A DNA stretch of 43,749 nucleotides from Caballeronia catudaia (GTDB lineage Bacteria; Pseudomonadota; Gammaproteobacteria; Burkholderiales; Burkholderiaceae): positions 1 through 43,749 of the forward strand of contig NZ_FCOF02000048.1 of the NCBI RefSeq assembly GCF_001544755.2. The letters are read 5' to 3'. Numbering within the stretch: the stretch's first letter is position 1; each line of letters opens with the position of its first letter. This document shows positions 1 to 8,365 of this stretch, one piece after another. A program made the position numbers and the translations under genes. The notes under the pieces were generated by a model. That model was not told the DNA's origin. It did not search any database and saw only the letters and a program-made list of their open reading frames with translations.

Positions 1-1147
1 CGAAGGGCCTTCCTTCATCTTTGGTAAAGCTCCGCAAACATCGGTCGATTGATGCTCGCGTTCTTGGCACACCCCACTTCATTTTCAAAAGAGCCCTTTT
101 TATCGACCATTCAACACTACCCGAATCACCGAGGCCAGACATCACTCTGGCGCGAGCGATGAGCTCGAGGTTGTCTCCATGAGAAGGAAGAAGCTCTTCA
201 TAGCGACCGGCTGTGTAGGCGTCGGCAGCCGGCAGCGTCACGTCGACCGAGCCGAGCTCGCGCAGACTAAAGACCTCTTGCAGCCGCGTTATGCGAACGT
301 CTGGGAAGCCGTCCATTTGCTTGAGTGCCAGGATAAGACGAGGCATAGCCGATGCTTGGACTCGAACGGCGTAGACCTGAAGCATCGCGACGAAGGTCTC
401 GTATCGATCAATGATGGGATGAGGTTCTTCGTGAGCGATCGGCGTCGCGACATTTTCAACCTGCGTGAGGTCGTACGGGAGCACATGACTTAACCAATAG
501 TCGCCCATTTCTGGAATTTGAAGGATGTCCCCCGCCTGTTGTTCGAGGCTTGCGAATGAGACATTCTCCTCGGCGCGTACACTAAAATAGTAGACAAGCC
601 ACGCCGCGTATTGGCTGAAACCTGGCGTGTTCACAACATCTTCCAGCAAGTCTTTTTGTGCTTTGAGTCCTTCGTGTAGTTGGAGAATCTGAACCTTCTG
701 GTTAAGCAGCCAAATTGAGACGCCGAACTGCTCCTCTATTTTTTGGAGAGAATCTAGCGCCCCCACCAAGTCACCAAGAAGATACGACTCATAGAACTGG
801 TCGCGCAGGGTAACGAAACTGCAAAGTTCGTCCCGGTACAAAGCGAGGATTGAAGCAGTCCACAAAATTTCAGCGTCTGCTTCCAGCCGAATCAATCGTG
901 GCTTAGAAGTGAAGTCACCTAGTGTTCGTGCGAAGGCAGTGGGCGCCAACAGGGGCTTGTAGATGGACTGCCGACCCAGTTCACGCACGATCTCCGGGAA
1001 GCTCTCTGGAGGCAGCGCTGCACGCGCTCGCGACAAGCCACTTCTTGGCGTTTTTGCTGAATGCACGATGCGTCGAAAAAGCTGCATAGCGGCAGGCGGC
1101 TTTCCAGACTGCTTTTTCGCAGATTGGTTTTTAGCTTTCTTGCTCAA
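1..1147 (-). CDS. Uncharacterised alpha-helical protein, 3' end beyond window
   Basis: An open frame of 382 codons runs leftward from 1147 off the left edge without a stop, so only the N-terminal part is present. I do not recognise the family. The N-terminus is Lys-rich (MSKKAKNQSAKK), followed by long amphipathic helices with repeat-like hydrophobic spacing at residues about 110-260 (for example LVGALDSLQKIEEQ and SIWLLNQKVQILQL). This is suggestive of a TPR-like or other helical repeat fold. There are no membrane segments and no enzyme motif. I chose TTG at 1147-1145 because an in-frame stop lies just upstream and AGAGA precedes it. A nearby ATG at 1169 is out of frame and gives only a 12-codon ORF. 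Codon use is less GC-biased than in the flanking recombinase genes, which hints at separate ancestry. Function is unknown. Confidence 0.7.
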   Translation of the reverse strand, partial: MSKKAKNQSAKKQSGKPPAAMQLFRRIVHSAKTPRSGLSRARAALPPESFPEIVRELGRQSIYKPLLAPTAFARTLGDFTSKPRLIRLEADAEILWTASILALYRDELCSFVTLRDQFYESYLLGDLVGALDSLQKIEEQFGVSIWLLNQKVQILQLHEGLKAQKDLLEDVVNTPGFSQYAAWLVYYFSVRAEENVSFASLEQQAGDILQIPEMGDYWLSHVLPYDLTQVENVATPIAHEEPHPIIDRYETFVAMLQVYAVRVQASAMPRLILALKQMDGFPDVRITRLQEVFSLRELGSVDVTLPAADAYTAGRYEELLPSHGDNLELIARARVMSGLGDSGSVEWSIKRALLKMKWGVPRTRASIDRCLRSFTKDEGRPF

Positions 1148-1254
1148 TGTCTGTTCTCTTTTTGCTCATACCCATGGAACCGCAAGCGGGTGCCGGTCGT
1201 CGTCGAGTTTTGTGCTGATGGATCCTTCTACAATTCACTGGTTAGCGATCGCTC

Positions 1255-2448
1255 CTGACGCGCGCTCGATTTTCATCGGACTCGCACGCTTGATCACGGC
1301 TAGATCATTGAACGCCTTCCACGGGTTTCCGGCCAGATATCGCACATCAACCCACCAGTTGAACGGGGTGCGAAGGACCCGGATGGTATAGCGGTGCGGT
1401 TCCGCTGATAGTGAAGCTGATCCGCCAGTCGACGCCTCGAACGGCCGCCAGCGCGGCGAGTGCCGGGGGACGCGCTCACCACAAAACGCGGATCTGGGCT
1501 CTTCAAAAAATCCTTGAAGGCCTCGCAGTCATCGGCCCGCAAATCACTCAGCGCCTTGCCGCGCAGCATCACCGCCGATAACAGGAAGCACTCGAACTCC
1601 TTGGTGTAAACGCGCAGGGTTTTCGGCTGATCGCTGAAACGGTCCAGATAGGCGCGCACCGCATCGGGGTCGTGGTTCGCCTGGATATAACAGAAGGCCG
1701 TCGCGCGGTTTTCCCCGTGCGCGCCGGAGAGCGTGTGCGGCACGGCGAGGCGCTCGAACGGCGTGAGCGTCAATCGAGCCTCCTCTCGATTATCGCCCGG
1801 ACCGCTGCTTGGACCGCTGCCTCGGCCGCTTCCTGTCACCTTGACGGCCGGGACTACCTCGACCAATTCGGCTGCGATCAGCGGCACGCCGTCTTGTTTT
1901 TCAGAGTAGACGTCGCGATCGATCGTTAGTTGCAGCGATGCCTGCTGCTTGCGGAGCCAGCTCACAATCGCGCGCGCCCGGCCCGGGCCGATGCGTGGAA
2001 TCGAGCGCCACCAGCCGCCGCCGCGCCGGTTGCAGGACGCCACCAGGTCGCGCAGCGTCTGAATGCCCTCGCCCTTCAGCCGCGGCGCCGCCGCCAGCTG
2101 CGCCGCCTCGGTCACCATGCGAAACGTCACCGCCGTGAGGTTCGGCTGCCCATGCTGGCGAATCGACGCACGCAGGCGATCCGCGAGTGCGGTCGAGCCA
2201 TGCGCGAGCGCGAGCGCCACCAGCGCATCGAGCAGCGCGGTGAGATACCGCTCCATCGCGCCGGGGGTCGCCGCATGTGCATCCTCGTCGGGATCGTAGT
2301 AGGTACGCGCGATCACCGCGGGCGGAATGCGTTGGACATACGCACGCAGCGCCGTGAAGTCCTTGGTCGTATAGCGCCGCTCAAGCGCGAGTGACCCGGT
2401 GAGCTTTTCCGGGGACGAGGCGGTCGCCAGATGCGCGCGCTCAGGCAT
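1255..2448 (-). pseudogene. Decayed tyrosine recombinase (element copy 1)
   Basis: This is a second, broken copy of the large recombinase at 4095-6359. The first ~310 residues align nearly colinearly with that copy (YTTKDFTALRAYVQRI, WWRSIPRIGPGRARAIVSWL, AFCYIQANHD). Three lesions are visible. About 17 residues are missing in frame between AAAP and RLKGEG. A frameshift occurs shortly after PDPRFV (about 1480). Everything beyond the equivalent of NPWKAVND is absent, so the whole catalytic domain with Arg, His-x-x-Arg and Tyr is lost. Recognisable homology continues out of frame to about 1255. It overlaps the upstream helper gene by 8 bp, as the intact pair does. It cannot be an active recombinase, though the DNA-binding N-terminus might still be made. 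Confidence 0.85.
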
Positions 2449-3100
2449 CGCCCTCCTCCTTATCTAACTTGTCGCCCGGCTCGTCTCCTGACTCGTCGCG
2501 GCCGCTTCGTTGACCGTTCGTTGACGGTGGCGCCGGTGCGCGCAGCCGGGGCAGTCCGAGTTGCGCAAGCGCCGCGCTCGCCTGCGCCAGAAACGCCTCG
2601 GGCCAGCTCGCGCACAGGAACTCGAACGCCGTTCGCGCCTCGCGCAGCAGCTCCGCGAGGCGTGCATTTTCGGCGGCATAGGCGGTGACGTCAAAGTCCG
2701 TGGTTGGCCGGGCGCCGTACATAACCCGTTGCACCAGCTTGACCGCTCCATAGTCGGCGATGAAGTCGATCACCGGCAGGAAGCGCGGCAGCGTAATGAG
2801 CGCGGCGCCATAGGTTGCGGCCAGCGCGATCACCGCCGCCAGTTCGAGCCAGGAGGGTTTCACGGGCAGCAGCGGCACCGCATCGCCGTGCGCGGTCAGC
2901 CACGCGGCGGCGGCCTGGCGCTTGAGGGTAATCGCCGCGTCGACCGCGAGCACCACCTGCGCGACCGCCGCGCTCGGCCAGCGCGCGTCGATCGGCGAGG
3001 TGTCGTGGAATGGATGCTGTGACGCGTCGTTCGCTCGATCGCGCCGGTGGTCCGGATCGTCGCGTGAGTCGGCGTCATCCGGCCACAAACCTTGTCCCAC
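2441..3100 (-). CDS. Recombinase-associated helper protein (element copy 1)
   Basis: A 219-residue protein of unknown function is always next to the large recombinase in this window. It is clearly homologous to the 193-residue protein at 6352-6933. The shared core runs from about residue 45 to 190 and includes ITLKRQAAAAWLTAHGDAVP, DYGAVKLVQRVMYGARPTTD and AYAAENARLAELLREA. The last part is a likely coiled coil followed by FEFLCASWPE. The start is GTG at 3100, preceded by GGGGAG, and the same GTG-plus-SD arrangement occurs in copy 2. The gene ends 8 bp inside the recombinase reading frame, so the two are translationally coupled. It has no transmembrane segment. I infer an accessory DNA-binding or directionality role. 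It remains open here although its partner is broken. Confidence 0.75.
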   Translation of the reverse strand: MGQGLWPDDADSRDDPDHRRDRANDASQHPFHDTSPIDARWPSAAVAQVVLAVDAAITLKRQAAAAWLTAHGDAVPLLPVKPSWLELAAVIALAATYGAALITLPRFLPVIDFIADYGAVKLVQRVMYGARPTTDFDVTAYAAENARLAELLREARTAFEFLCASWPEAFLAQASAALAQLGLPRLRAPAPPSTNGQRSGRDESGDEPGDKLDKEEGDA

Positions 3101-3156
3101 GGCCCGCTCCCCTGAAGTGTAAATGCGAATTCGAGTATTCTACCCGTGAACGCCAT

Positions 3157-3178
3157 CCCGATAATATGCCTTATCAGG
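3157..3178. repeat. Interrupted palindrome upstream of helper 1 (candidate recombination or operator site)
   Basis: CCCGATAA, 6 bp, TTATCAGG forms an interrupted palindrome (7 of 8 arm positions pair) about 57 bp upstream of the helper start. The same site with the preceding TACCC-N-TGAA-CGC segment occurs upstream of helper copy 2 (6991-7012). The arm-6 bp-arm layout resembles a tyrosine recombinase core site, but an operator is equally possible. Confidence 0.55.
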
Positions 3179-3248
3179 AATCCTAAGTTCGTGAAGAAGC
3201 GTGTTTTAGCGGCCGGTTCGATCAACGAACTGCCGGCCCGACGATGTT

Positions 3249-3539
3249 CTAGTAGCCGACTTCCTTTTGGTGGCGGACAGCCAGAATGACAGCAGTTTCG
3301 TCGTCGAGACGATAGAGAGCGACGTAACCGCTGTCTCCAAAGTCAATGATCCATTCACGGAATTCAGAATCCATATCATCAACCGGGCGCCCCGCGCGAG
3401 GTTGGTCCGCTAGAACCTTCGCACCGGCACGGATCGCTGCGACAGCGCGTCGCGCAGCGTTGATGTTCTGGGGCTTGAGGAAGCGGTACAGGCGCTGCAC
3501 ATCATTGAGCGCAGATGGAGCCCAGATCACTCGTGGCAC
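3249..3539 (-). CDS. ParE/RelE-superfamily toxin
   Basis: This 96-residue basic protein has the size and layout of the ParE/RelE toxin superfamily. It has an N-terminal helical part (APSALNDVQRLYRFL), the typical AGAKVLADQPRAGRPVDD segment and a C-terminal strand segment with YVALYRLDDETAVILAVRHQKEVGY. Proteins of this fold poison DNA gyrase (ParE) or cleave mRNA on ribosomes (RelE). The sequence alone does not say which, though the length and P-x-x-G-R pattern favour ParE. Its start overlaps the upstream antitoxin stop by 13 bp, which is the usual coupling for such modules. The module sits exactly between two recombinase elements and probably stabilises that stretch of DNA. Confidence 0.88.
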   Translation of the reverse strand: MPRVIWAPSALNDVQRLYRFLKPQNINAARRAVAAIRAGAKVLADQPRAGRPVDDMDSEFREWIIDFGDSGYVALYRLDDETAVILAVRHQKEVGY

Positions 3540-3799
3540 TCAGGTGGCTCCGTGTCCTCGCCGCCTTCCAATTTGGCCAACCATGCGTCAGCTTCCTCGT
3601 GCGTGACATGAAGGCCTGTCGCCCGGTACTCGTCCCACGCGCGTTTTGCGTCCTGCTTGAACGCCTCCCGCTTCTCTTCGCGATCAACGTATTGGGTGAT
3701 CGCTTCACGCATGATCCAGTGCGCTGATCGGTCACGCAGACCAGCAAGCTGCTGAACGCGGTTTTTTAACTCGTCATCGAGCTTGATACTTGTTGCCAT
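3527..3799 (-). CDS. Ribbon-helix-helix antitoxin of the ParE-type module
   Basis: A 90-residue acidic protein begins MATSIKLDDELKNRVQQLA, the classic N-terminal ribbon-helix-helix DNA-binding segment of CopG/RelB/ParD-type antitoxins. It is followed by a helical toxin-binding tail (QAFKQD-type helices and HVTHEEADAWLAKL). I chose the ATG at 3799 because the RHH motif starts there and AGGTG lies just upstream. The open frame extends further but without recognisable homology. It is expected to neutralise the toxin encoded at 3249-3539 and to repress the operon through the palindrome at 3817-3827. About 295 bp between this start and the next gene at 4095 contain no gene that I can support. Confidence 0.87.
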   Translation of the reverse strand: MATSIKLDDELKNRVQQLAGLRDRSAHWIMREAITQYVDREEKREAFKQDAKRAWDEYRATGLHVTHEEADAWLAKLEGGEDTEPPECHE

Positions 3800-3816
3800 G
3801 CGGCACCTGTATTCGG

Positions 3817-3827
3817 AGGTAGTACCT
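3817..3827. promoter_or_regulatory. Candidate RHH operator for the toxin-antitoxin operon
   Basis: AGGTAGTACCT is a perfect palindrome around a central base and ends 18 bp upstream of the antitoxin start. A TATAGT -10-like hexamer lies just beyond it at 3834-3839 on the minus strand. Position and symmetry fit autorepression by the RHH antitoxin. This is inference, not shown. Confidence 0.45.
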
Positions 3828-4094
3828 TTAGATACTATAGCGCATCGGAGGGGTGCCGTGTGGTGCAAAGGCCCGAGCAAGCCACGAAGCGAGGCATACG
3901 CGTTGCTCAATCGCGTGACACTATTATTTGCCGTCATGATTTCAACCCCTGGTTTATGGACTCGTGGTTTTTTTGATTGAGTCTCGCCGCCGATCGCGGT
4001 GCTCATTGTCGACGACGATGATGCGGGTGCCTGGGAGAAAGCGCCGGGAAGCGATTGTTTTTGCAGTTACGCGGTGCGGCGACGGATGGGCTGC

Positions 4095-6359
4095 TCATGG
4101 CCCCGTCTTATGCGCAGCGACGCCGGCACAGTAGCGCGCCACCTCTTCCACCACCCGCTGCTTTTCGGCCTGGACGTAAATCGTCGTCGTTTGCAGCGAC
4201 GCATGCCCCAGCACCTTCTGCACAACATCCACGGGCACCTCGTCGGCGACGGACTCGGTGGCGAAGGTATGGCGGAGCGCATGCGCGTTGGCCTGCCCAA
4301 GTCGCCGCCGCTCATCGAGGCTCAAGTCGTCCATCGTCTCAATCAGTTCGGTGACCATCCGACTAATCAGCCGGTTCAGTCCATCCGCGGTGTAGCCCGC
4401 CTCCTTCGCACGTTGCCCCACAGGCTGCCCCTCCCCGCTTTCCGCGCCCTGCCCCGCTCGATGTCGCCGGCGTGACGCGTCCGTCCACGGAATGACGATG
4501 GGGCTCAGTAGCGGCCCGCTCTGTTTGTCTTCTTCGGTCGCGCCATCAAAATCCTGCCCCCGGTCGGCCCAATGCGCGCGCAGCGCGTTCAGCGTCGCGG
4601 CGCTCACCGGCACCGTGCGTTCGCGCTGGCCCTTGCCGACGATGGTTAGCTCCCAGACTGGTCGCTCGGGTGTTCCAAAGGATGAAGGGCGCAGATGTTC
4701 GCGCCGTGCGCTCGCGGCTTCTTCGCGTCGCAGACCGGAATCGCCCATCAACAGCATCGCCGCGCGCACGGCGCGCCACTGCACGCCGCTTCGACCATCG
4801 CGCCACTGCACGCCGGCTTGGCGCTTGTTCGTGTCCATGCGCCACGGCACGCCGGACCTGCGCTTGTTCGTGTCGATACGGCCTTGCGCGCCCCCCACTT
4901 CGGCCGACCGCTGATCGAGTTCACCACGCAGCTTGCGCCACAGCTCAGCCGGTAAGGCGCGCTCGATCTTCATCGCGCGTTCCCGCTTGATCACCACCGG
5001 ATCGTTGACGGCCTTCCATGGATTGCCGGCGAGATAGCGCACATCGACCCACCACGAGAACGCCGCACGCAGCGCACGCACCGCGTAACGCTGCGACTCA
5101 GGTGAAAGCGTTGCGGACAGCGAAGCCTGACCGTCGGCGGCCGCAGCGGAGGTGGACGAGGCGAAGGGTCGCCAACGCGGCGAGTGCCGCGGGAAGCGCT
5201 CACCCACGAAGCGCGGATCGGGGCTTTTCAAAAAGTCCTTGTACGCCTCGCAGTCGTCGACCCGCAGATCACTCAGCGCCTTGCCGCGCAACACGACCGC
5301 CCACAACAGGAACCGCTCGAGCTCCTTGGTGTACGCCCGCAGTGTCTTAGGCTGATCGCGAAAGCGGTTCAGATACGCGCGCACCGCATCGAGATCGTGG
5401 TTCGCCTGGATATAACAGAAGGCCGTCGCGCGGTTTTCGCCTCGGTACGGACCATCGGCGCCGGAGAGCGCATGCGGCACTGCGAGGCGCTCGAGCGGCG
5501 CCAAGGTGAGTCGCTCGGTGAGTCGACTTGCAGACCCGTCGCCTGGACCGCTCCCGCCTAGACCACTGCTCGGGCCGCCGCCTGGGCCGGATCCCGACAC
5601 CTTGGCAGCCGGCACGACCTCGACCAGGTCGGCCGCGACGAGCGGCACGCCGTCCTGTTCCTCGGAGTCGACGTCGGCTTCGATCGTTAGTTGCAGGGAC
5701 GCCCGCTGCTTGCGTAGCCAGCTCACGATCGCGCGCGCCCGGCCCGGGCCGATGCGCGGAATCGAGCGCCACCAGCTGCCGCCGCGCCGATTGCAGAACG
5801 CGACCAGTTCGCCCAGGGTCTGAATGCCCTCGCCTTTCAACCGCCGCGCCACGCGCGGACGCAGCCAGGCGCCGATCGGATGATCCGGATGCGGTGGCGC
5901 CGCGGCGAGTTGCGCGGCGTCGGCGACCGTGCGGAATGTGACCGCGGTGAGCAACGGCCGCCCGTGCTGCCGAATCGACGCGCGCAAGTGTTCCGCGAGC
6001 GCGCTCGAGCCGTGCGCGAGCGCGAGCGCCACCAGGGCGCCCAGCATCGTGTTGAGATGCCGCTCCATCGCGCCGGGCGTCGCCGCGTGCGGATCCTCGT
6101 CGGGATCGTAGTAGGTACGCGCGATCACCGCCGGCGCGATGCGTTGCACGTACGCGCGCAGTGCCGTGAAATCCTTGGTCGTGTAGCGGCGCTCGAGGGT
6201 GAGTGATTCGGTGAGCTTTTCGGTGACTTTTTCGGTGAGCTTTTCCGGGGCGCGCGGCGTTTTGGCGGTGAACTTTTGCGGGGCCACCTTGGGGCGTGCT
6301 TCGGGGGGTGCTTTTGGGGCGGGCCGGGCGGCGGTGTCGCGCTTATCGTGCCTACCCAT
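4095..6359 (-). CDS. Large tyrosine recombinase/integrase (element copy 2, intact)
   Basis: A 754-residue site-specific recombinase, about twice the usual length. The N-terminal half (residues 50-300) is an extra domain. It includes a helix-hairpin-helix-like segment (SIPRIGPGRARAIVSWL), then a Gly/Ser-rich linker (about 265-295). Next are a SAM-like core-binding domain (AFCYIQANHDLDAVRAYLNR to AYKDFL) and the C-terminal catalytic domain. All catalytic residues are visible: Arg544 in GDSGLRREE, the hairpin Lys in VGKGQRERT, His693-x-x-Arg696 in HALRHTF, His719 in LGHAS and Tyr728 in TTTIYV. It starts at ATG 6359, overlapping the helper stop by 8 bp (ATGGGTAG). Two low-complexity expansions are present: EKLTEKVTEKLTESLT near the N-terminus and repeated DTNKR-GV-WR units just before the catalytic domain. 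It probably catalyses movement of the element. Confidence 0.92.
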   Translation of the reverse strand: MGRHDKRDTAARPAPKAPPEARPKVAPQKFTAKTPRAPEKLTEKVTEKLTESLTLERRYTTKDFTALRAYVQRIAPAVIARTYYDPDEDPHAATPGAMERHLNTMLGALVALALAHGSSALAEHLRASIRQHGRPLLTAVTFRTVADAAQLAAAPPHPDHPIGAWLRPRVARRLKGEGIQTLGELVAFCNRRGGSWWRSIPRIGPGRARAIVSWLRKQRASLQLTIEADVDSEEQDGVPLVAADLVEVVPAAKVSGSGPGGGPSSGLGGSGPGDGSASRLTERLTLAPLERLAVPHALSGADGPYRGENRATAFCYIQANHDLDAVRAYLNRFRDQPKTLRAYTKELERFLLWAVVLRGKALSDLRVDDCEAYKDFLKSPDPRFVGERFPRHSPRWRPFASSTSAAAADGQASLSATLSPESQRYAVRALRAAFSWWVDVRYLAGNPWKAVNDPVVIKRERAMKIERALPAELWRKLRGELDQRSAEVGGAQGRIDTNKRRSGVPWRMDTNKRQAGVQWRDGRSGVQWRAVRAAMLLMGDSGLRREEAASARREHLRPSSFGTPERPVWELTIVGKGQRERTVPVSAATLNALRAHWADRGQDFDGATEEDKQSGPLLSPIVIPWTDASRRRHRAGQGAESGEGQPVGQRAKEAGYTADGLNRLISRMVTELIETMDDLSLDERRRLGQANAHALRHTFATESVADEVPVDVVQKVLGHASLQTTTIYVQAEKQRVVEEVARYCAGVAAHKTGP
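4774..4892 (-). repeat. Imperfect tandem repeat inside the recombinase gene
   Basis: Units containing CGCCACTGCACGCC and GCGCTTGTTCGTGTC (plus strand) recur, giving the protein pattern GV[P/Q]WR and [R/M]DTNKRR in the linker just before the catalytic domain. Copy 1 has lost this region. A trace is present in the relic near 19760. Confidence 0.6.
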
Positions 6360-6933
6360 CGTCGGGCTCCCCGTCCTCCGATTCGAGGGGTGGTTCACGC
6401 GGTGCGGGGGGCGCCGGTGCATGCAGCCGCGGCAGCCCGAGTTTGGCGAGCGCCTCGCTCGCCTGCCCCATGAAGACCTCGGGCCAGGTGGCGCAGAGAA
6501 ACTCGAACGCCGTGCGGGCGTCGCGCAGCAGCGCGGCCAGGCGCGCGTTTTCCGCGGCGTACACCGTGACCTCGAAGTCGGTGGTCGGGCGCGCGCCATA
6601 CATCACCCGCTGCACCAACTTCACCGCGCCATAGTCGGCCATGAAGTCGAGCACGGGCAGAAAGCGCGCATCAAGATAGAGCGCGGCCCCATAGGTCTCG
6701 GCCAGCGCAATGACCACCGCCAGTTCGAGGCGCGACGGCTTGATCGGCAGAAAGGGCACCGCGTCGCCCTGGGCGGTGAGGCGCGCGGCGGCCGCGCGCC
6801 GCTTGAGCGTGATCGCTTCGTCGAGCTGCAGCACCACGCGCGCGATCGCGGCGGTCGGCGCCTCGGCGGGCCACCGCTCAAAGCCGTTCGAACCGTCGTT
6901 TTCGTCGCGATCCGGCGGCAAGCCTTGCACCAC
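6352..6933 (-). CDS. Recombinase-associated helper protein (element copy 2)
   Basis: A 193-residue homologue of the protein at 2441-3100. The core is strongly conserved (ITLKRRAAAARLTAQGDAVP, ADYGAVKLVQRVMYGARPTTD, VYAAENARLAALLRDARTAF). The tails diverge: an acidic, Pro-rich C-terminus here (PAPREPPLESEDGEPDDG). The start is GTG at 6933 with GGGAGAGG just upstream, the same unusual start as copy 1. Its last codons overlap the recombinase start by 8 bp. I do not recognise a named family. Conservation of both protein and coupling across two copies in different states of decay argues that it functions together with the recombinase, for example in synapsis, directionality or target choice. That role is inferred. 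Confidence 0.78.
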   Translation of the reverse strand: MVQGLPPDRDENDGSNGFERWPAEAPTAAIARVVLQLDEAITLKRRAAAARLTAQGDAVPFLPIKPSRLELAVVIALAETYGAALYLDARFLPVLDFMADYGAVKLVQRVMYGARPTTDFEVTVYAAENARLAALLRDARTAFEFLCATWPEVFMGQASEALAKLGLPRLHAPAPPAPREPPLESEDGEPDDG

Positions 6934-6990
6934 GGCCCTCTCCCCTCGTTAGTAAATCAGAAAAGCCCGATTTTACCCCTGAAACGCTAT

Positions 6991-7012
6991 CCCGATAATA
7001 GACGCTATCAGG
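6991..7012. repeat. Interrupted palindrome upstream of helper 2
   Basis: CCCGATAA, TAGACG, CTATCAGG is the counterpart of the site at 3157-3178, again preceded by TACCCCTGAAACGCTAT against TACCCGTGAACGCCAT in copy 1. Sequence similarity between the two copies stops just after the palindrome. This suggests that the mobile unit ends here or that the site is its border. Confidence 0.55.
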
Positions 7013-7113
7013 CTTGCCGTTTCATAGAATACGGCTATGATTTGGAGCTTGGGTACCTGCCCGGGCGGGCGACGTCTTCGAAGACCTTCAATTTCGGGCT
7101 ACACCGAGCACGG

Positions 7114-7971
7114 TTACCGGCGTGCGCTCAGTTCCTGCTGTCGCCGCACTCGCGCGTCTTCCTCAAGACGTGTCTCTTCGAGTTCCTGCAGCACGCCGTC
7201 GAGGTCCACAGGGCGCGTGTCGACTTCGGTGCGACCGGTCAGTTCGGCATCGACCTGCAGCCGCCCTGCTTCGAAGAGCGCCCAGATCTCGGAGCCATAA
7301 CTCGCGGTGAGTATTTGCGGTGCAAACCGTCCGAAGTACGTGGCCAGGTTGTCGACGTCTCGCTTGAGCATCGAGGCAGCTTCGTTGTTGCCGGCCGCGT
7401 CGACGGCCTGTGGCAGATCAATGATCACCGGCCCATCCGCTCCCAGCAGGATGTTGTATTCCGACAGGTCGCCGTGAATTACGCCCGCGCAGAGCATGCG
7501 GACAACCTGGTTCAGCAACAGCGCGTGCAGTTCGAGGGCGCCGGCTTCGGTTAGATCGACGTCGTTGAGCCGCGGTGCGACGTCACCCACCTCGTCGATC
7601 ACCAGTTCCATCAGCAACACGCCGTCGGTACAAATATAGGGTTGCGGCACGCGCACACCTGCGTTGGCGAGCCGGAACAGCGCGTCCACTTCAGCGTTCT
7701 GCCATGACGCTTCCTGCATCTGACGGCCGTAGCGCGTACCTTTTTCCATCGCCCGCGCCTGCCGGCTGCTCTTCACTTTGCGACCGTCCCGATACGACGC
7801 GGCTTGCCGAAAACTGCGCTGCTTCGCGTCCTTGTAGACCTTGGCGCAACGCGTCGATTCGCCGCTGCGCACGACATAGACTGTTGCCTCCTTGCCGCTC
7901 ATCAACTGGCCGATGACTTCGTCGATAAGTCCTTCTTCGAGAAGCGGTGCAAGTCGTTTGGGTATTTTCAT
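7114..7971 (-). CDS. RIO1-type serine protein kinase
   Basis: A 285-residue protein kinase of the RIO family in its bacterial stand-alone form. Visible motifs are LMSGKEATVYVV (nucleotide loop), CAKVYK (ATP-binding Lys), HGDLSEYNILL (catalytic loop with Asp and Asn) and VIIDLPQAVD (metal-binding Asp). The N-terminal winged-helix part is short (MKIPKRLAPLLEEGLIDEVI). I chose ATG 7971 because the conserved family N-terminus MK-P-KR begins there. An upstream ATG at 8004 is possible, and no strong SD precedes either. The C-terminus is a charged helix (LEETRLEEDARVRRQQ). The bacterial substrates of these kinases are poorly known. It stands alone, transcribed leftward and not obviously in an operon. 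It is probably an older chromosomal-type gene between mobile pieces. Confidence 0.92.
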   Translation of the reverse strand: MKIPKRLAPLLEEGLIDEVIGQLMSGKEATVYVVRSGESTRCAKVYKDAKQRSFRQAASYRDGRKVKSSRQARAMEKGTRYGRQMQEASWQNAEVDALFRLANAGVRVPQPYICTDGVLLMELVIDEVGDVAPRLNDVDLTEAGALELHALLLNQVVRMLCAGVIHGDLSEYNILLGADGPVIIDLPQAVDAAGNNEAASMLKRDVDNLATYFGRFAPQILTASYGSEIWALFEAGRLQVDAELTGRTEVDTRPVDLDGVLQELEETRLEEDARVRRQQELSARR

Positions 7972-8365
7972 ACGATCGTCGACCGCGGCGCGTGGAACGT
8001 GCATTCCACACCCGTGGATGGTGAATGGCCCGCTGAGGTATACACGACCAACAAACCGGTGAATCGAGAAGCCGGTGCGGGCGACCGCAAACTTGCTGCG
8101 TGGGAGATGGATGGAGTCATGCGGGATTATAAGGGTGGCCGAACACGAGCCGACGCAAATCTCCCGGCGACTGCGTAGATGCATTGCCCCGCCGTTCCAG
8201 ACCGCTCCCGGTTTTGCACGACGGGCAGCACGCGACCCGGAGGAGACCTTCAGCGGTCCCGTTTGCGGACATTCGCGAGCAACTATTGACTGGTTTGCAA
8301 GGTCGTTATGCTGTCGTCGCGGCGGGGGTACCAATGGGTAATGGCGGCCGCACAGCGGGGGCTCG
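7972..8365. other. Intergenic, no gene seen
   Basis: About 390 bp between the RIO kinase start and the SDR stop. No frame with family homology was found. It presumably holds the kinase promoter. Confidence 0.5.

Noticed and set aside
963..1391. 142-codon plus-strand frame
   Set aside because: It lies antisense to the left-edge gene and the decayed recombinase; no SD and no family-like sequence.
1930..3022. Several long plus-strand frames, Arg/Pro-rich
   Set aside because: Shadows of the GC-rich recombinase and helper genes on the other strand, with composition typical of antisense frames.
3999..4475. Frame beginning LIVDDDD, like a receiver domain
   Set aside because: The resemblance ends after about eight residues and the rest is antisense to the recombinase; chance similarity.
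3157..7012. The two CCCGATAA palindromes as a CRISPR-like or phage-array repeat
   Set aside because: Only two copies, 3.8 kb apart, each tied to the same gene pair; they are element-associated sites, not an array.
6199..7554. 451-codon plus-strand frame
   Set aside because: Antisense to the helper and RIO kinase genes, which have clear motifs; this frame has none.
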